From: Shouchella sp047238345
GTDB taxonomy: Bacteria > Bacillota > Bacilli > Bacillales > Bacillaceae_D
Reading direction: 5' to 3'
DNA length: 64,000 bases
Assembly: GCF_047238345.1 (NCBI RefSeq)
Contig: NZ_JBDFMQ010000001.1
Span: 1,426,001 to 1,490,000, forward strand
Below the pieces are notes generated by a model, which was not told the DNA's origin, did no database searches, and saw only the letters and a list, made by a program, of their open reading frames with translations. Made by a program: the position numbers and the translations under genes. Of this stretch, positions 16,983 through 25,237 are shown one piece after another (the first letter of the stretch is position 1; every line of letters begins with the position of its first letter).

Positions 16983-17657
16983 ATGACTAAAGATATAGCG
17001 AGCTACATTGACCATACTTTATTAAAAGCAGATGTAAAACAGGAGCAAATTATTCAACTTTGTCAAGAAGCAAAGGAATATCAATTCGCGTCTGTTTGTA
17101 TCAATCCATATTGGGTTCAAGAAGCTGCGAAAGCTTTACAAGCAGAAGAGAATGTAAAAGTTTGTACAGTAATTGGATTTCCACTAGGACAGTCAGCAAC
17201 CGAAACAAAGAAATTTGAAACAGAATTAGCGATTAAACACGGTGCTGAAGAAATTGACATGGTCATTAACATAGGTGCTTTAAAAGATGGAAACTATGAC
17301 GTAGTCCAAAACGATATTGAAGCCGTTGTTGAAGCGGCAAAAGGAAAAGCCCTCGTAAAAGTGATTATTGAAACGTGTTTGCTGACAGATGAAGAGAAAA
17401 CAGTAGCATGTGAGCGATCTGTAAAGGCTGGAGCGGATTTTGTTAAAACATCGACTGGTTTTTCGACTGGTGGAGCAACGATTGAAGATGTGAAACTTAT
17501 GCGTCAAACCGTTGGGGATCAAGTTGGTGTCAAAGCTTCTGGAGGCGTAAGGAATCTTAAAGATTTAGAAGCGATGGTTGAAGCAGGGGCCACGCGCATT
17601 GGCGCAAGTTCAGGCGTTGAGATTGTTAAGGGCTTGGAAGGACAAGCAAACTATTAA
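16983..17657 (+). CDS. deoC: Deoxyribose-phosphate aldolase
   Basis: 224 residues. Splits 2-deoxyribose-5-phosphate into glyceraldehyde-3-phosphate and acetaldehyde in deoxynucleoside breakdown. TIM barrel with the aldolase signature: IDHTLLKAD near the N-terminus, VCTVIGFPLG, EIDMVINIGALK, the Schiff-base lysine in DFVKTSTGF (about 155-163) and GVKASGGVR. AGAAAGGATGATAG precedes the ATG. It stands alone between two terminators. Confidence 0.96.
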   Translation: MTKDIASYIDHTLLKADVKQEQIIQLCQEAKEYQFASVCINPYWVQEAAKALQAEENVKVCTVIGFPLGQSATETKKFETELAIKHGAEEIDMVINIGALKDGNYDVVQNDIEAVVEAAKGKALVKVIIETCLLTDEEKTVACERSVKAGADFVKTSTGFSTGGATIEDVKLMRQTVGDQVGVKASGGVRNLKDLEAMVEAGATRIGASSGVEIVKGLEGQANY

Positions 17658-17683
17658 AAAGCTGGGGATTCCCCAGCTTTTTT
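17656..17683. terminator. Bidirectional terminator between deoC and the aldo/keto reductase
   Basis: AAAAA, GCTGGGG, loop ATT, CCCCAGC, TTTTTT: a perfect 7-bp GC-rich stem with A and T runs on either side. Confidence 0.93.
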
Positions 17684-17686
17684 GTT

Positions 17687-18616
17687 TTAAAATAATGTAT
17701 CAATAAACGTCTTTTCATCTTCAGATAATGATACATCGACACTTTTAGCATTATCCAATAACTGCTCAGCTCGTTTTGCTCCCGGAATAATAATATCAAT
17801 TTCCGGTCTTGACAAGTACCAAGCAAGAACAATATGTGCTGTATCTACGTTATGTTTTTTAGCGATTGGGCTTAGCTGATTTACTTTTTCAATGTTTTGT
17901 TTGAATTTCGTTCCTTGGAAATGACCTTGATGGTTTCGTAAATCACCTTCTGGGAATACCGTATCCACCGTATATTTTCCAGCTAATAAGCCCGAAACAA
18001 GTGGGAAGTATGGAATGAAAGAAATGTGATGGTCTCTCATATAAGGAAACAATTCTTTTTCAGCTTCACGATTTAATAAATTGTATTCACCTTGAAAAAC
18101 ATCTACATACCCATCAGCATTCGCATCTTTTAATTGTTCAATTGAAAAGTTAGAAACACCAATGGAACGAATTTTTCCTGCTTGCTTTAATTCTTGCAAT
18201 GCTGCTACCGCTTCACGCTTCGAAGTGTCTTCGTCTGGAAAGTGAATATAAAACAAATCAATATAAGACGTGTTCAACCGTTTTAATGCTGAATCAACCG
18301 ATTCTTTAAGAAACGCCGGAGAATTATCAAATACGTAGTCGTCTCCGTTTTTTTTGTGAGCTGCTTTTGTGGCAATGACAACATCTTCACGCTTAAATTC
18401 TTGGAGTACTTCACCGATAAGTTCTTCAGAACGTCCTTCGCCGTAAATAAATGCGGTATCAATGAAATTAACCCCGTTTTTAATTCCTTGGCGTACAAGA
18501 TCTTTCCCTTTTTCTTCGTCAAGGTCCGGATATAAGTTATGTCCACCAACTGCATTTGCACCTAAACCAATAGGGAATACCTTTATCCCTGAGTTTCCTA
18601 ATTCTTGTGTACTCAT
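17687..18616 (-). CDS. Aldo/keto reductase
   Basis: 309 residues, NADPH-dependent oxidoreductase fold (AKR, IolS/YqkF-like). Catalytic tetrad can be placed: Asp in NFIDTAFIYGEG (about 50-61) with its Tyr six residues on, Lys in VIATKAA (about 81) and His in FYIHFPD. The cofactor end is IPGAKRAEQLLDN near residue 278. Substrate not predictable. AAGGAGGAAGTTCAAA precedes the ATG. Not part of the conserved Bacillus gene order here, so an accessory metabolic gene. Read convergent to deoC. Confidence 0.88.
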   Translation of the reverse strand: MSTQELGNSGIKVFPIGLGANAVGGHNLYPDLDEEKGKDLVRQGIKNGVNFIDTAFIYGEGRSEELIGEVLQEFKREDVVIATKAAHKKNGDDYVFDNSPAFLKESVDSALKRLNTSYIDLFYIHFPDEDTSKREAVAALQELKQAGKIRSIGVSNFSIEQLKDANADGYVDVFQGEYNLLNREAEKELFPYMRDHHISFIPYFPLVSGLLAGKYTVDTVFPEGDLRNHQGHFQGTKFKQNIEKVNQLSPIAKKHNVDTAHIVLAWYLSRPEIDIIIPGAKRAEQLLDNAKSVDVSLSEDEKTFIDTLF

Positions 18617-18658
18617 TTTGAACTTCCTCCTTATAGATCTAGTGCGTACTCTTCTAGT

Positions 18659-19597
18659 TTAACGGTCTTTTTCTAATCGTGCAAAAAATTGAACAAAGCG
18701 TGCAAACGATCCAGCAAATGGAAGAACAAGAAGCGAACAAACAACATTATAAATCGTACTTGCATGGGCTAGTTGTACACTAGGACTTTCGCTTAATAAA
18801 GAAGAGAAGTGGGCGAGAAATTCAATAAAAGGATAAAAAAGCACAGCCCCGAGCAAATTTAACCATATATGTGCATGAGCAACAAGCCTAGCTGTTTTTC
18901 CAGCGCCGATGCTGGCGATGTAGGCAGTGAAGCATGTGCCAATATTTGCGCCTAGCATAATTGCAACACCTGATTCACTCGTTAAACTCAATCCTTCAAT
19001 GAAGCTCATTGCAATTCCAATTGTAGCAGTACTTGATTGAATAATTGTCGTAACGATAGCCCCGACAGAAATGCCCGCTAAGTAATGATCATTCGTCCAT
19101 TGAAAAAAGTACTCTGTTACGGGGAGCGATCGCAAAGGCTCAGCAAGTGTTTCCAATCCATTCATTGATAAAAATATGCAACCAATTCCAAATGTGACGC
19201 ACCCAATTATGTAGAGGGAGGACCTGGTGAAAAGTAAGCAAATAAATCCTATTGCAATAAGAGGAAGCGCAAAGTCAGTTGCATTATAAGCGATCAATTC
19301 TAACGTGAAGCACGAACCAATATTTGCTCCGAGAATGACGCCAATGGAATGTTTAAATTTCATTAAGCTTGCGGCAACGAGGCCAACTAATAAAACGGTC
19401 ACAACAGAACTACTTTGAAAGAGCATTGTAATAAGAATACCAACAATGAGCCCTTTAAAAGGTGAATCAGTAGTCTTTAATAGTATGGTCTTTATCTTGG
19501 TTGTTCCTACTTGTAAAAGCCCGGAACGTAAGATGTAGATGCCAAATAGAAATAAAGCTATGAATACGATTAATAATGAGAGAAATTCCTTTACCAA
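18659..19597 (-). CDS. Na+/phosphate cotransporter family protein, no PhoU domain (YqeW-like)
   Basis: 312 residues. Two inverted Na/Pi repeats with the QSSS and QSST signatures: LFQSSSVVTVLLVGL and IIQSSTATIGIA, and ANIGSCFT / ANIGTCFT pairs, plus about eight membrane spans. Position between mtaB and rpsU and lack of a PhoU tail match B. subtilis YqeW. The TTG at 19597 is chosen because AAGGTGG (19610-19604) lies upstream; the longer ATG at 19648 has no ribosome site. Likely sodium-driven phosphate (or other anion) transport; direction and substrate unproven. A second, PhoU-containing relative lies at 57119. Confidence 0.8.
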   Translation of the reverse strand: MVKEFLSLLIVFIALFLFGIYILRSGLLQVGTTKIKTILLKTTDSPFKGLIVGILITMLFQSSSVVTVLLVGLVAASLMKFKHSIGVILGANIGSCFTLELIAYNATDFALPLIAIGFICLLFTRSSLYIIGCVTFGIGCIFLSMNGLETLAEPLRSLPVTEYFFQWTNDHYLAGISVGAIVTTIIQSSTATIGIAMSFIEGLSLTSESGVAIMLGANIGTCFTAYIASIGAGKTARLVAHAHIWLNLLGAVLFYPFIEFLAHFSSLLSESPSVQLAHASTIYNVVCSLLVLPFAGSFARFVQFFARLEKDR

Positions 19598-19690
19598 GCT
19601 TGTCACCACCTTGTCTTTAACACTATATGGGTTCAGTGATGGGAGCATGTCTATTTTCTATAGGCAGCAATGGATATTGTGACTTTTTAG

Positions 19691-19719
19691 TTGACCGAAA
19701 ACGCCTACTGTATTATACT
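19691..19719 (+). promoter_or_regulatory. Sigma-A promoter of rpsU
   Basis: TTGACC (19691-19696), exactly 17 bases, TATACT (19714-19719). Confidence 0.8.
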
Positions 19720-19780
19720 TATAGGAGACGTGTCATAAGCACGTATTGAGTTTGGTTGTTTTCGGAGGGAGGGAAATAGA

Positions 19781-19954
19781 ATGGCAGAAACTCGTGTTCG
19801 CAAAAACGAATCGATTGATGCTGCACTTCGTCGCTTTAAGAGATCGCTCTCTAAAGAAGGAACGTTAGCTGAGGTTAAGAAACGTAAACACTTCGAAAAG
19901 CCAAGTGTGAAGCGTAAAAAGAAATCAGAAGCAGCTAGAAAACGTAAGTTCTAG
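19781..19954 (+). CDS. rpsU: 30S ribosomal protein S21
   Basis: 57 residues, read directly from the sequence: starts MAETRVRKNESIDAALRRF and ends in a lysine/arginine-rich tail (KRKKKSEAARKRKF), both typical of S21. It binds the 16S 3' region near the anti-Shine-Dalgarno. CGGAGGGAGGG precedes the ATG. Paired with yqeY downstream as in B. subtilis. Confidence 0.96.
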   Translation: MAETRVRKNESIDAALRRFKRSLSKEGTLAEVKKRKHFEKPSVKRKKKSEAARKRKF

Positions 19955-19980
19955 TTTTTATTAGGAGAGGGTGATTTCAC

Positions 19981-20424
19981 TTGACTCTTCTTGAGAGGTT
20001 AAACCTGGACATGAAGACAGCGATGAAAAATAAGGAAAAAGAAACACTTTCCGTAATTCGCATGGTGAAGTCCTCGTTGCAAAATGAGCAAATTAAGCTC
20101 GGACGTGAGCTTACTGACGATGAAAGCATGACTGTGCTTAATCGAGAAGTGAAGCAGCGTAAAGAATCCCTCCATGAATTTAAACAAGCGAATCGTGAAG
20201 ATTTAGCGTTGAAGCAAGAAGAAGAACTTGCTTTGCTCCAACGATATATGCCTAAACAATTATCAGATGAAGATTTGGAAACGATTGTGAGCGAAACGAT
20301 TACTGAGGTAGGTGCTTCTTCTAAAGCCGATATGGGCAAAGTGATGAGTGCCATTATGCCAAAAGTAAAAGGGAAAGCTGACGGTGGTTCTGTCAATCGA
20401 CTTGTAGCAAAGCGGTTAACTTAA
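19981..20424 (+). CDS. yqeY: GatB/YqeY domain protein
   Basis: 147 residues, the free-standing form of the helical tail domain of the amidotransferase GatB; such proteins are thought to bind tRNA but have no proven role in Bacillus. Helical throughout, with LLQRYMPKQLSDEDL and the C-terminal MGKVMSAIMPKVKGKADGG. Starts with TTG, with GGAGAGGGTGA upstream. It follows rpsU by 26 bp and ends at its own terminator. Confidence 0.93.
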   Translation: MTLLERLNLDMKTAMKNKEKETLSVIRMVKSSLQNEQIKLGRELTDDESMTVLNREVKQRKESLHEFKQANREDLALKQEEELALLQRYMPKQLSDEDLETIVSETITEVGASSKADMGKVMSAIMPKVKGKADGGSVNRLVAKRLT

Positions 20425-20436
20425 CTTTTGTTTGAT

Positions 20437-20470
20437 AAACCTCTGTTTTTTAAAAAAACAGAGGTTTTTT
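20437..20470 (+). terminator. Terminator after yqeY
   Basis: AACCTCTGTTTTT then AAAAAAACAGAGGTT, followed by TTTTTT. Confidence 0.88.
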
Positions 20471-20519
20471 AGCGTTTAATTTGGATTTGGAAAATACTCA
20501 TGATAAAATTTAGGTAAGA

Positions 20520-20546
20520 TGAAACTTTTTACGCTCTTAGATCGTA
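20520..20546 (+). promoter_or_regulatory. Sigma-W-type promoter of yqeZ-floA-yqfB
   Basis: TGAAAC (20520-20525), 17-bp spacer, CGTA (20543-20546), matching the known sigma-W consensus. The orthologous B. subtilis operon belongs to the sigma-W regulon. Confidence 0.82.
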
Positions 20547-20582
20547 GAAGCGTGTAGAAGAGGATGGAGGGATGAAACAAAC

Positions 20583-21923
20583 GTGAACAAGTGGTTAAAG
20601 GTCGCATTTGTTGCGTATTTGCTTGCTTTTTTGCTAATGCCATTACAAATGATTGTCGAAGCTGATACCGCTAGTGATACAAAACTATACGTAATTCCAG
20701 TTGAACAAACTGTTGAAAGAGGGCTTGAAGCATTTTTAGAGCGGTCATTCGAAGAAGCTGAGGAAGAAAATGCAGATCATATTATCCTCGATATTGATAC
20801 CCCAGGCGGCGCAGTTGATGCAGCTGGTCACATTGCGAATATCATCAACAGTACAGATATTCCCGTAACCGCTTATATTAATAGTGAGGCGATTTCAGCC
20901 GGTGCTTATATAGCGCTAAACGCAGATCATATTGTTATGGTTCCGAATGGACAAATCGGATCCGCTGGAGTAATTGATGGTTCTGGTAATGCTGCGAATG
21001 AAAAAGCGCAATCTCTATGGGTCAGTAGAATGAAAACAGCAGCGGAAGAAAACGGACCTGATGGTGGGCGTGACCCTGCTTATGCTGAAGCGATGTCAAA
21101 TGCTGATTTTGACGTTGAAGGGTTTCCGTCTGGGTATTTGACATTAAATGCTGATCAAGCATTAGAGGTCGGATATGCAGACGCCATTGAACAAAATCTA
21201 GAAGGTGTTGTAGACTTTCTTGGCTATGACTCAGATGATGTTGAATTGGTTCATTCAGAAGTTAGTTTCGCAGAACAGATTGCTCGTTTTGTGACAAACC
21301 CTGTAGTTATTCCTATTCTATTAACAATTGGTAGCCTTGGTTTAATTATGGAGTTGTTTTCACCAGGGTTTGGAATACCTGGAATTATGGGGATTTCTTC
21401 GCTACTTTTATTCTTTTTTGGTCATATGGTAGCGGGATTTGCAGGATGGGAATCACTGATTTTAGTTATTGTTGGGGCGGTACTTATTGGTGTTGAAATG
21501 CTTGCACCAGGCTTCGGTATATTTGGAATACTCGGTATTGGTTTAGTCATTGGTGGCTTGTTTATGGCTTCATTTTCAGCAACTGTTATGGTTATTTCTA
21601 TAGCAATTGCGCTCTTCGTTTCGATTGCTGCGGCCATCATTTTATTTGTGTTCTTTGGCGATCGAGGACCTTGGAAAAAACTTGTGCTTCAAGCGCAGAC
21701 GAGGACGGAAGAAGGTTATTTGTCTAAAGAAACGAATCACGACCTTGTTGGATCAACCGGAAAGGCATTAAGTGATTTACGTCCGGCAGGGATTGCGTTA
21801 ATTAACGACGAACGCCTTGACGTTGTGTCTGAAGGAAGCTATATTGGACGAGGGAGTATGCTCAAAGTTGTCTATACATCAGGCGCGAGAATTGTTGTTA
21901 GAGAAATTGAGCAAAATGATTAA
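20583..21923 (+). CDS. yqeZ: NfeD family membrane protein with ClpP-type protease domain
   Basis: 446 residues. Signal-like first segment (about 5-27), then a ClpP/SppA-class serine protease domain with DTPGGAVDAAGHI and the nucleophile region SEAISAGAYIAL (about 100-111), then four hydrophobic spans (about 235-355) and a C-terminal OB-fold NfeD domain (GSTGKALSDLRPAGIA onward). Such proteins work with flotillins in membrane microdomains. GTG start at 20583 with GGATGGAGGG upstream. First gene of the sigma-W-type operon with floA. Confidence 0.92.
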   Translation: MNKWLKVAFVAYLLAFLLMPLQMIVEADTASDTKLYVIPVEQTVERGLEAFLERSFEEAEEENADHIILDIDTPGGAVDAAGHIANIINSTDIPVTAYINSEAISAGAYIALNADHIVMVPNGQIGSAGVIDGSGNAANEKAQSLWVSRMKTAAEENGPDGGRDPAYAEAMSNADFDVEGFPSGYLTLNADQALEVGYADAIEQNLEGVVDFLGYDSDDVELVHSEVSFAEQIARFVTNPVVIPILLTIGSLGLIMELFSPGFGIPGIMGISSLLLFFFGHMVAGFAGWESLILVIVGAVLIGVEMLAPGFGIFGILGIGLVIGGLFMASFSATVMVISIAIALFVSIAAAIILFVFFGDRGPWKKLVLQAQTRTEEGYLSKETNHDLVGSTGKALSDLRPAGIALINDERLDVVSEGSYIGRGSMLKVVYTSGARIVVREIEQND

Positions 21924-21946
21924 AGAAAAAAGGGAGGAAATAAAAA

Positions 21947-22963
21947 ATGGATGACGGAATGATTATCACACTCATTATTGTTGCGGCTGCCATTATCCTA
22001 TTGGCAATTTTATTCACATTTGTGCCAGTAGCACTATGGATTTCAGCAATTGCAGCAGGTGTTAAAATTGGTATTTTTGAGCTAGTAGGGATGAGGTTAA
22101 GACGAGTCGTTCCAGCTCGCGTTGTGAACCCGCTCATTAAAGCGGTGAAAGCGGGAATTGACCTTGATTCTTCAAGATTGGAAGGACATTACTTAGCAGG
22201 TGGTAATGTTGACCGAGTTGTAAATGCGTTAATCGCAGCACAACGAGCGAATATTGAACTTTCATTTGAAAGAGCGGCAGCGATTGACCTTGCTGGTCGT
22301 GACGTGCTAGAAGCTGTTCAAATGAGTGTAAACCCTAAAGTAATTGAAACGCCGTTTATTGCTGGTGTAGCGATGGACGGGATTGAAGTGAAAGCAAAAG
22401 CAAGAATTACTGTTCGTGCAAACATTGACCGATTAGTCGGTGGTGCTGGTGAAGATACAATTATTGCTCGAGTTGGTGAAGGGATTGTCTCAACAATCGG
22501 TTCTCAACAAGATCACAAGAAAGTTCTTGAAAATCCAGATATGATTTCTCAAACCGTTTTAACAAAAGGTTTAGATTCAGGTACTGCTTTTGAGATCTTA
22601 TCAATTGATATTGCAGACATCGATATCGGCAAGAACATCGGTGCAGAACTACAAACCGACCAAGCTGAAGCAGATAAGAAAATTGCTCAAGCAAAAGCGG
22701 AAGAACGTCGTGCAATGGCAGTAGCGCAAGAGCAAGAAATGAGAGCTCGTGTTGAAGAAATGCGCGCGAAAGTTGTGGAAGCAGAAGCGGAAGTTCCGAT
22801 GGCGCTTTCTGAAGCTTTACGAAATGGACATATGGGCGTTATGGACTACATGAACTACCAAAATGTCATGGCTGACACTGATATGAGAGACTCTATCAGT
22901 AAATCATCTAAAGGTGACAGCGATATGTTCCCAGAAAACGATCCAAGAAACAACAATAATTAA
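21947..22963 (+). CDS. floA: Flotillin-like protein FloA
   Basis: 338 residues. Scaffold of functional membrane microdomains in Bacillus. N-terminal hairpin membrane segment (about 5-45), the conserved VGMRLRRVVPARVVNPLIKA (20 residues), the SPFH-like region, and an EA-rich coiled coil (QDQAEADKKIAQAKAEERRA region, about 245-285). Length equals B. subtilis FloA (YqfA, 331). Twenty-three bases after yqeZ with GGGAGGAAATAAAA before the ATG. Confidence 0.96.
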   Translation: MDDGMIITLIIVAAAIILLAILFTFVPVALWISAIAAGVKIGIFELVGMRLRRVVPARVVNPLIKAVKAGIDLDSSRLEGHYLAGGNVDRVVNALIAAQRANIELSFERAAAIDLAGRDVLEAVQMSVNPKVIETPFIAGVAMDGIEVKAKARITVRANIDRLVGGAGEDTIIARVGEGIVSTIGSQQDHKKVLENPDMISQTVLTKGLDSGTAFEILSIDIADIDIGKNIGAELQTDQAEADKKIAQAKAEERRAMAVAQEQEMRARVEEMRAKVVEAEAEVPMALSEALRNGHMGVMDYMNYQNVMADTDMRDSISKSSKGDSDMFPENDPRNNNN

Positions 22964-23019
22964 GAGAACCTCTTAGCGTATGATTTTTGGCTTGACCATT
23001 TAAAAGGAGGGGATACTGG

Positions 23020-23583
23020 ATGTCAGAGTTTATTCAATTTATTTTGGCGAATCCTCTTATCTTAATTATTATTGTTGGTATATTGGTTAGTTCCTTATCA
23101 AAATTAGGGCAATCAAGTCAGCAACAAGAGGAGCGTCAAGGGAACGAGCGTCAGCAGGGGCAACAACCTCAGCAGAGACAGCAACCCCAATCGCAACCTC
23201 AAAGGCAACAACCAGTTGAGCGACGACAAAAAGAAGTTCGGTGGGAAGATTATTTCCCTAATGAATCTGCACCTCCTGAGCAAGCGTATGAGCCTGTTCG
23301 TGAATCACAAAGCCAAACGGATGAGTCTAGCTCATCCCGTTCGCAGCAAGAATTGTATGAACGGCATCGTGAAGCGCGTCGTAAGGTGAAAGAGCTTAAA
23401 GATCAAGCTGCTCCAGTCGTTGCCATTGCAACAGAAACCAATCAGTCACAATCAAATGGCGATTTGAATATGGATTTCAAAAACGTCTCTAGAAAGAAAA
23501 TGATGGAAGCTGTTGTCTGGTCTGAGGTGCTCGGTCCTCCTAAAAGTAGGAACCGTGGTCCGAGAGGGCGCATGTCTCGTTAA
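23020..23583 (+). CDS. yqfB: YqfB-like protein, low complexity
   Basis: 187 residues. One membrane span at the N-terminus (about 5-25), then a Gln/Arg/Pro-rich linker (about 33-75), an acidic stretch and a basic C-terminal helix ending in a Lys/Arg-rich tail. Third gene of the yqeZ-floA operon, same place as B. subtilis YqfB but longer; sequence identity cannot be judged here, so the symbol rests mainly on position. Function unknown; the single anchor suggests a membrane-attached partner of the flotillin system. AAAGGAGGGG lies before the ATG. Confidence 0.7.
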   Translation: MSEFIQFILANPLILIIIVGILVSSLSKLGQSSQQQEERQGNERQQGQQPQQRQQPQSQPQRQQPVERRQKEVRWEDYFPNESAPPEQAYEPVRESQSQTDESSSSRSQQELYERHREARRKVKELKDQAAPVVAIATETNQSQSNGDLNMDFKNVSRKKMMEAVVWSEVLGPPKSRNRGPRGRMSR

Positions 23584-23610
23584 GTGCAAGACAAATTATA
23601 TAAGTATGTT

Positions 23611-23646
23611 AAGCGTAGTGCCTTCGATGGTGCTACGCTTTTTTTG
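23611..23646 (+). terminator. Terminator after yqfB
   Basis: AAGCGTAGTGCC, loop TTCGAT, GGTGCTACGCTT, then TTTTTT. Confidence 0.9.
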
Positions 23647-23691
23647 TTTAAAAGAAGCACCTTTTAACAGGCGATTCGCTTCATTTTTTGT

Positions 23692-23720
23692 GCTAAGGCA
23701 AGGGTTCTGGTCATACAATT
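23692..23720 (+). promoter_or_regulatory. Possible sigma-E promoter of yqfC-yqfD
   Basis: CATACAATTT at 23712-23721 matches the sigma-E -10 consensus (CATACANT) well; the -35 region (around 23692-23697, GCTAAG) is poor. Known sigma-E control of the yqfC/yqfD pair in B. subtilis supports it. Confidence 0.45.
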
Positions 23721-23740
23721 TATAGGAGGAGGGCTGCTTT

Positions 23741-24028
23741 ATGAATCGTTTAACGAACCGTATAAAAAAATGGGTAACTGCTCAAATGCAGCTTCCGGCT
23801 GACGTCATGATGGACTTACCTCGAATTACGATGATTGGACAGCTACATATATATATTGAAAACCACCGTGGGGTTTTGCAATTTTCAACGAACGAATTAC
23901 GGTTGCTTTTAAAAGAAGGTCAACTGCTTGTGACAGGGGATCAATTTGTTTTGAAAACGATTTTGCCTGAAGAACTATTGTTAGAAGGACGAATTGATAA
24001 AGTAACGTTTATTCAGAAAGAGGAGTAA
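23741..24028 (+). CDS. yqfC: Sporulation protein YqfC
   Basis: 95 residues, YabP/YqfC family. Small protein of spore-formers made in the mother cell; precise role unknown. Family features: ADVMMDLPRITMIGQLHIYIENHRG-type beta pattern (about 21-45) and LLKEGQLLVTGDQFVLKTI. AGGAGGAGGG lies before the ATG. First of yqfC-yqfD-phoH-pgpH-ybeY-dgkA-cdd-era. Confidence 0.9.
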   Translation: MNRLTNRIKKWVTAQMQLPADVMMDLPRITMIGQLHIYIENHRGVLQFSTNELRLLLKEGQLLVTGDQFVLKTILPEELLLEGRIDKVTFIQKEE

Positions 24029-24044
24029 AAAGGAGTGAAGGGGA

Positions 24045-25232
24045 ATGCGCAATGGGTTTGTCAATCTTTTAGGTGGTGTTGTGACAGCGGAGTTAACAGG
24101 ACCTTATCCTGAACAAATGTTAAACCGTTGTATTAAGCAGGGAATTCATATTTGGGATGTAACCGTTTCGGAAACGGGGAGCGTTCAATTTAAACTGCAA
24201 TTAAAACACGTACATCGCATGCGGAAATTTTTCAGGAAAACCGATCTCACTTTGCGTTTTAAAGAGCGAGAAGGGCTGCCATTCTTGCTGAAAAAAATGC
24301 GCGTGCGCGCTGGGTTTGTCACAGGGATTGTTGCATTTATAGTTGGGTTTATACTCCTTTCAAACATCGTGTGGGGGTATTCCATTCAAGGGGCTTCTCC
24401 CCAAGTAGAACAAAAGTTGGAAGAGGCAATTGAAGAATTAGGAGTGAAACGAGGGGAATTTATTTTCCATCTCCCAAAGCCGAACGTTATTCAAGCGTAT
24501 GTGACCGATCGAGTGGATGAAGCAACTTGGATTGGTGTGCGTCGAAAAGGGACGAACTATGAGTTTGAAGTCGTGGAGCAAGTGCGACAAGTAGAGCCAG
24601 AAATTTTAAGTCCGAGACACCTTGTTGCGTCGAAAAAAGCCGTTATTCGTTCCATGTTTGTAGAGGATGGAACAGCAATAAAACATACGAATGATGTTGT
24701 GGAAAAAGGGGACTTGCTTGTGTCAGGTTTTATTGGTGTTGAAGGGAATGAACAAACAATTCCTGCAAAGGCATCAGTAAAAGGTGAAATATGGTATACT
24801 TCAACTGTAAGCATGCCCTTAACGCAAACGTATCGTTCATTAACAGGGGAGCAAAAAAACAAATACCATTTGACGGTTGGAAATGTTTCGATTCCATTTT
24901 GGAATTTCACAGCACCAAAATATGATGCACATCAAACGTTCAGGAGAGAAAGTGATTATTCTATTTTGGGATATCGTCTTCCGTTTCAAATCACGGTTGA
25001 CGAACAACGTGAAACGCTACAATTCGAGAAAACCTATGAAAAAGCAGAAGCGATTGAAGTTTTAAAAAACCAAGCCAAATTTGATTTAAAACAGGACTTG
25101 CCTGATGATGCACAAATTATTGGCGAACAAGTTTTGCATGAAACAGTTGAAAGTGATAAAGTTTCATTAACGATTCATTACCAAGTTCTAGAAGAGATCA
25201 CTCAAGAAAAACCAATTATTCAAGGAGACTGA
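24045..25232 (+). CDS. yqfD: Sporulation protein YqfD (SpoIV-like)
   Basis: 395 residues. N-terminal cytosolic domain, one strong membrane span (about 89-110, GFVTGIVAFIVGFILLSNIV), and a large extracytoplasmic C-terminal domain. Same family and position as B. subtilis YqfD, a mother-cell sporulation protein needed for efficient sporulation. AAAGGAGTGAAGGGG precedes the ATG; the gap to yqfC is 16 bp and to phoH 5 bp, so one operon. Confidence 0.92.
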   Translation: MRNGFVNLLGGVVTAELTGPYPEQMLNRCIKQGIHIWDVTVSETGSVQFKLQLKHVHRMRKFFRKTDLTLRFKEREGLPFLLKKMRVRAGFVTGIVAFIVGFILLSNIVWGYSIQGASPQVEQKLEEAIEELGVKRGEFIFHLPKPNVIQAYVTDRVDEATWIGVRRKGTNYEFEVVEQVRQVEPEILSPRHLVASKKAVIRSMFVEDGTAIKHTNDVVEKGDLLVSGFIGVEGNEQTIPAKASVKGEIWYTSTVSMPLTQTYRSLTGEQKNKYHLTVGNVSIPFWNFTAPKYDAHQTFRRESDYSILGYRLPFQITVDEQRETLQFEKTYEKAEAIEVLKNQAKFDLKQDLPDDAQIIGEQVLHETVESDKVSLTIHYQVLEEITQEKPIIQGD

Positions 25233-25237
25233 GGCGA

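Noticed and set aside
19977..20396. A 139-codon minus-strand frame, Ser-rich, opposite yqeY
   Set aside because: Exact antisense shadow of yqeY; Ser/Leu-rich composition is what antisense of Glu/Lys-rich genes gives.
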